Source of the DNA: Metaphire vulgaris
Lineage: Eukaryota; Annelida; Clitellata; Crassiclitellata; Megascolecidae
Direction of reading: 5' to 3'
NCBI GenBank assembly: GCA_018105865.1
Contig: CM030834.1
Location: forward strand, 23,295,922 to 23,359,921
Length of the DNA: 64,000 bases
Shown: positions 59,822 to 64,000 of the stretch, piece by piece
How positions within the stretch are numbered: the stretch's first letter is position 1
How the letters are laid out: every line of letters starts with the position of its first letter
Translations under genes and position numbers: made by a program
Notes under the pieces: generated by a model
The model's database searches: none
What the model saw: only the letters and a program-made list of their open reading frames with translations
What the model was told of the DNA's origin: nothing

Positions 59822-60108
59822 TGGCTGTCACGGTCGTGGGATTTGCGCAAAACCGTTGAGAAATGTCGATGTGCCACTCCCTATTCCGGAACCCTTGTTA
59901 CGGCACTGTGGGCTAAATTCCGCTAAAAGGTAAGGGTGCATCCGGTGGCCAGCGATCATACTCATTATAGTTTCATTTGGGCTATCTCTGGACTCACGTG
60001 TTGTGCGCAGTCGTATCCATTGGCACGTTGTGACGGGAATTTTTGATTAATATTGTCATTATTTTAAACGATTTTTCAGTTTATTTCAGTTTATTCTGTT
60101 CGCCTGTT
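59822..60108. other. Upstream region of pICln
   Basis: CpG-containing sequence between the LINE and the pICln start, likely promoter and 5-prime UTR. No frame of interest. Confidence 0.4.
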
Positions 60109-62470
60109 ATGATGGCTTTTTTGACTCTGCTGAGTCCTCCGATTAAAGATCTACTTCATAAAGAGACTCAAACTGCGGCTATTGTGAATGACAACGACCT
60201 AGGCCCTGGCTGCTTATACGTCTCTGAAAGGTTCTATCATTACGAATTAAAGTTATTTATTAGTTAAAACAATGGTTCACAAACTGTATCAATCCGCGGC
60301 TCCCCATGTCAAATCATCATCGTATTTTACAATTTGCCTTGTGTATAGTGTGTCAACTCGTGTATCTATGGACCGATCCTGTGCATTTGCGGACTACTTT
60401 CAGTTATGTTGCTCTGTTCCAGTTCTTGTATTACTTAGCTGAAGAAAATACTAAAGGGAAAGCCCATCTATTTGGACATATATGCAGAATGAAAGAGGAC
60501 AGAAATATCAAAACTCTAATTTTTGTAATGATGGAGAATGCTGGTTAGAAAATGAAGACCTCACAATGAATGGTGTGATGATATTGAACCATGCTGTGGA
60601 AACAGTTTATAGGATTTTGGTCAAAGAGTAATGAACAGGAAAGAATGGCAACTAACTGTCGAGATGGCATTATACACCAATGGGCAAATAGCTCACAGTT
60701 AATGATGATGATGATTAATATTGTTGTTATTGAACTGTTATATTATAAACCTATTGAGACTTTATTTTGGATGAGACTTGTTGCAAAAAGTCCCTGTAGG
60801 TAACCCATTGAAGTTTCTTAAGAATGTAAAAACTGAGGAAATTCTTGATCAAATATAAAGATTTTAAAATATTGTTATTCAATGTTGTGCAGAAAATGAT
60901 GAATCCATAGTCAACCTTAGTTCTAAGCTTTACAAAAACAGCTTGCTTTTGTTTTGAGTGTTTTTTGGTATGGAAAAGGCTCTCTGCTGAGAATACAGGT
61001 TCATAATTTAGTGGATGACAAATAAGAGGTAATTATGAATTGTTGATATCAAATGTAAATATGATTACCGCTAAATATCTATTTACTGATGGATTTCTAG
61101 TTCGGTGTCTTGGATAAATGAAGCTGGGAGTGGATTCTCTTTATTGTATCCAAGGATATCGCTGCACGCCATCTCGCGTGATACTTCTTCCTTTCCCAGA
61201 CAGTGCTTGTACGTCATGGTTGACGGCAAATTGGATGCTGGAGGTATTTTAGTTATTTAATTTTATTCACATTGACTTAGGAGTTCTCACTTCTATAGCA
61301 TATACTTGTAATTATATTTTAATTATATACTTATAATTGTTTAGATATACTTTTTGAAAGGTAATGATTTTGGTGATTGATTAATGGTTTGTTTTTCCTA
61401 AGAGTGTATGCATTAATTTTGTTGGACATTTAAGTTTTTCATGTATTCGAATCAAGAAAATTGCCATTAATTGATTATTAATTATTAATTATTATTAATT
61501 GATTATTATTAATTGATATAAAATTGCTACGTTAATTTTAACACATGCAACTGCAGCATTATTTGCAATTGTGCATGTTGTATGATTTGTTATGTTTGGA
61601 TGCATATCATATCAATGAAAATATGATAATATGATGAATTTCAGCTTTTTATTACATTGTGCTTATTGTTGTGTACTTATGAGTAGTGCACATACTACAA
61701 GATGAATGACAAAAAGTAAAAATTCCAGTAATTTGCATGCATTTATGTTTGTATTATGTCTTATAGAACTTGTGTTAATGTGTTAGGCTAATATTATAAT
61801 CAGTTTATTATGTCAGGTTATGACAGTTGTCAATAATGGCCATTGACTTAAAAGATTATTTTTTTCATTATTAGGCTCCTTTTAAATTGTGCACATTAAT
61901 GTATATGATGATTTTTGGTTCAAAGATCATGTTTGCTGATAATGAATGATTTTAGCTTTGTGTTTCGAAACTGCTGAATGAATTAAAATTCGTTTTCAGG
62001 TGACGGAGACAGAAATGATGATGATGATGGTGATGACGACGATGAAGAGGATGATGCAGTTATATCAGAAATCCGCTTTGTACCAGAAGACTCATCATCG
62101 TGTAAGATAACAAATAAGATGGCAGGACAGCATTATATCTGTTTTAGTATTGAATTTTGAATTTATGGTGTTTTATTTGTTATTAACCTTACTGCAGAAC
62201 ATTTTCAAAAGGCAATTTCTATCTCTTGGTCTCACATTCTTATATATTTCATGTTTGCTATGGCTGTTTCAAATGTAGTATTATATGCAAGCAAATTTAG
62301 TAATGCAGTGGTGGGTTTAGTGGTCATTTGGCTATTCTAAATATTACTTGTTAATTTCTTACTAGCTGTAAACTCATGAGCATCTATTTATAAGCGAATT
62401 TCTGGATTTGTATGTTGTACTGCTCAATGTTTTATATTCTATCATTGTTGTAAAGAGAAATAAATAAATA

Positions 62471-62509
<39 letters not shown>

Positions 62510-63665
62510 TTGTCTGACCAGTGGATACCATGCATCAGGCAATCTGCGATGGGAATGTGCTACATCCCGATCCGGACGATTCATTTTCTAGTGAAGGTAA
62601 TATTTGTAATACTTGTAATGTACTGTTTAGCAAAGGTAATCTTTGTAATGTACTGTATGGTGAAGGTGATATCTGTAATGTACTGTACTTGTATTTCTAC
62701 TCAATGGCGCACCCAGCTTTGGAGTTGCACAATGAAAAGGTGAGACTTGGTGTTTGAATAGCTCACTAATGTAAGAAGGTGCTTTATGATAACAAATGTT
62801 TTTTACAAGCAATAGATATTTTAAAGCCATTTAGATTAGAAGCCTTTATATTTCAGCCCCCCATTGGTTGTTATTCCAAAAATCCAGCTGTTTCGTCTTA
62901 AAAGCTTAAGAGGCTTGGATTGCTGTATCTAAGCGACTGTTTTGTACTTATAAGAACATTCAGAAATTTATATTATAGGTTTCTAATATATTTCTGTTGT
63001 ATAAAAGATATTTCCCCTTTGTCAAATATTAGATGATGAGAATTATTCACCAGAAACAAGAGGCAATGGATATTTTATGGTTAAACCGGACGAAGAGGAA
63101 GGCGAATGCGAAGGTGAATTTTCTTCTATTTATGAGTTGAGCTATGCATTTGACAATTCATTTCTTGTTAACCTGCCTTGTTTCTAGTATAGCAGAAGTT
63201 TTCATCTTACTTATTTGCTTGTAAATATTTACTGCTGACGTAGAATTTGTTACCGAGTGCAAATGTTAAACCCTGTAATGTATTCTGAATTTACGTAGGT
63301 TTTTGTTTTTTTGCAAAAACGAGTGTTCTGAATAATATGCAACATGGAAATAATAGTGAAATACGTAGCGTTGAATGTGAGCAGAGAACTCCAGAAAGAC
63401 TAAACACCATGTGACTGAACTAGCAAAATATTATATAGAGAGAGTGGAGTAATTGTTTTCTGATATAATAATAATAATAATAATTATGCTTTATAAAGCT
63501 AATTACAAAACATTCTTGTTTACCTTTTAAGAAAGTACAGTACAGTGTATTTGGATTTGTTTGTAATTTTTGAGTGGCTTTTTAATATTTGATTTCTCAG
63601 ATATGACCGTGGACTCTGTTGATGCGTCTCAATTTGAAAATGCAGATGAAGATCCAATGTCCTAA
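60109..63665 (+). CDS. CLNS1A: Methylosome subunit pICln
   Basis: pICln is the PH-like chaperone that holds Sm proteins for the PRMT5 methylosome during snRNP assembly. Exons: 60109-60230, 61101-61243, 62000-62101, 62522-62596, 63033-63113 and 63601-63665, about 196 residues. All GT-AG and in phase, no frameshift. ATG occurs twice (60109 and 60112); either can start. Exons 1-3 make the PH-like fold: MMAFLTLLSPP, LGPGCLYVSES, VSWINEAGSGFSLLYPRISL, HAISRD, CLYVMVD, then an Asp-rich loop and ISEIRFVPED. Exon 4 has MHQAICDGNVLHPDPDD, as in the family. The end, QFENADEDPMS, matches the acidic C-terminus that contacts Sm proteins. Human pICln is about 237 residues; the region with the YEEGL...LTAEGQ helix seems missing here, either truly absent or in an exon I could not see. 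Confidence 0.93.
60390..60720 (+). mobile_element. Decayed LINE C-terminal fragment
   Basis: HLFGHICRMKEDRNIKTLIF then MMENAG resembles the C-terminal tail of animal LINE proteins (L-F-G-H-I-x-R-M-x-D-x-R). The match continues in another frame (around WSKSNEQERMATNCRDGI). In pICln intron 1. Different from the fragment at 7300. Confidence 0.7.
62471..62508. repeat. (ATTG)n microsatellite
   Basis: ATTG tetranucleotide run ending about a dozen bases before the acceptor of pICln exon 4, so it occupies the polypyrimidine/branch region. Confidence 0.9.
62591..62700 (+). repeat. Tandem repeat of about 35 bp built from the pICln exon 4 donor region
   Basis: GTGAAGGTAATATTTGTAAT, GCAAAGGTAATCTTTGTAAT and GTGAAGGTGATATCTGTAAT each begin with a potential donor (AAG|GTAAT or AAG|GTGAT) and are followed by GTACTGT. 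The first is the donor I assign to exon 4. The frame stays open through all three. Confidence 0.75.
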
Positions 63666-63918
63666 GTCACTCGAGACCGTTGTGTCATGAACTGTCGCTC
63701 GTGGATTTTGTACTGACAGAACTGCTTCGTGCTTTTTATCTGTTTCCTTGTGTTCAACTGTTTTACCGTGGTGTCACCCGATTTGTTGACTCATTAGGTC
63801 ATTTGCAATCCTATTGGTCAAGTAAGTAAGCAAGTCAATGTAAAATATCAATAGCACTGCTGTAAAGCTTAGCACAGTGGACCAGTTCGTTCACAGGCAC
63901 TCGATTGGGGTCTAATCT
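63666..63918. other. pICln 3-prime flank
   Basis: Presumed 3-prime UTR and flank. A short GTCAAGTAAGTAAGCAAGTC near 63818 may be another worn LINE tail. Confidence 0.4.
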
Positions 63919-63996
63919 TTAACCCTTAACTGGGGGTCCCGGATATATCCGTCCATTTTACATTGAGATACAGTTAAATACACGGTTAAGGGTTAA
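63919..63996. mobile_element. piggyBac-like MITE, copy 4
   Basis: TTAA at both ends. CCCTTAACTGGGGGTCCCGG on one side and ACACGGTTAAGGG on the other. It is the same subtype as copy 2 in the opposite orientation (shared GGATATATCCG). Confidence 0.82.
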
Positions 63997-64000
63997 TATA

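Overview
The window is eukaryotic, from an invertebrate animal genome. Every recognisable gene is split by GT-AG introns, the families are animal ones, and the spacers are full of microsatellites, LINE tails and MITEs. I cannot name the species. The gene and repeat content would suit a marine invertebrate (echinoderm, hemichordate, amphioxus or lophotrochozoan), but that is a guess.

Layout. 1-2335 is a TTTATA hexamer satellite. 2336-3303 holds repeat units that each carry their own ATT/AGT microsatellite. 3690-4863 is a decayed multicopy gene. An assembly gap of exactly 100 N lies at 5418-5517, next to a 35-bp hairpin tandem repeat. Six genes follow, all modelled exon by exon: syntenin (7875-10900, +), PACSIN/syndapin (30819-36575, +), ANP32 (39338-42446, +), a secreted GH3 beta-xylosidase-like enzyme (44759-51457, +), a short CAP-like protein (54316-58138, -) and pICln/CLNS1A (60109-63665, +). 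They look like unrelated housekeeping, membrane-traffic and cytoskeleton genes, not a pathway cluster.

Between syntenin and PACSIN lies a 12-13 kb island (about 13.0-26.3 kb) with no convincing gene. It holds hAT-type MITEs with intact 8-bp target duplications, a 203-bp tandem array, the palindrome TAGGCCTA at high density, and a 2.1-kb composite structure. In that structure two copies of one hAT MITE carry outer and inner 8-bp repeats that match crosswise.

The points most worth following are the composite hAT structure, the CAP-like protein without the N-CAP domain, a duplicated PACSIN exon, the hairpin repeat with a compensatory base change, and the altered substrate-pocket motif in the GH3 enzyme. 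Five apparent 1-nt frameshifts in 3-prime exons of three otherwise well conserved genes suggest unpolished assembly errors. All exon models come from reading splice sites and remembered family sequences; no search was run.
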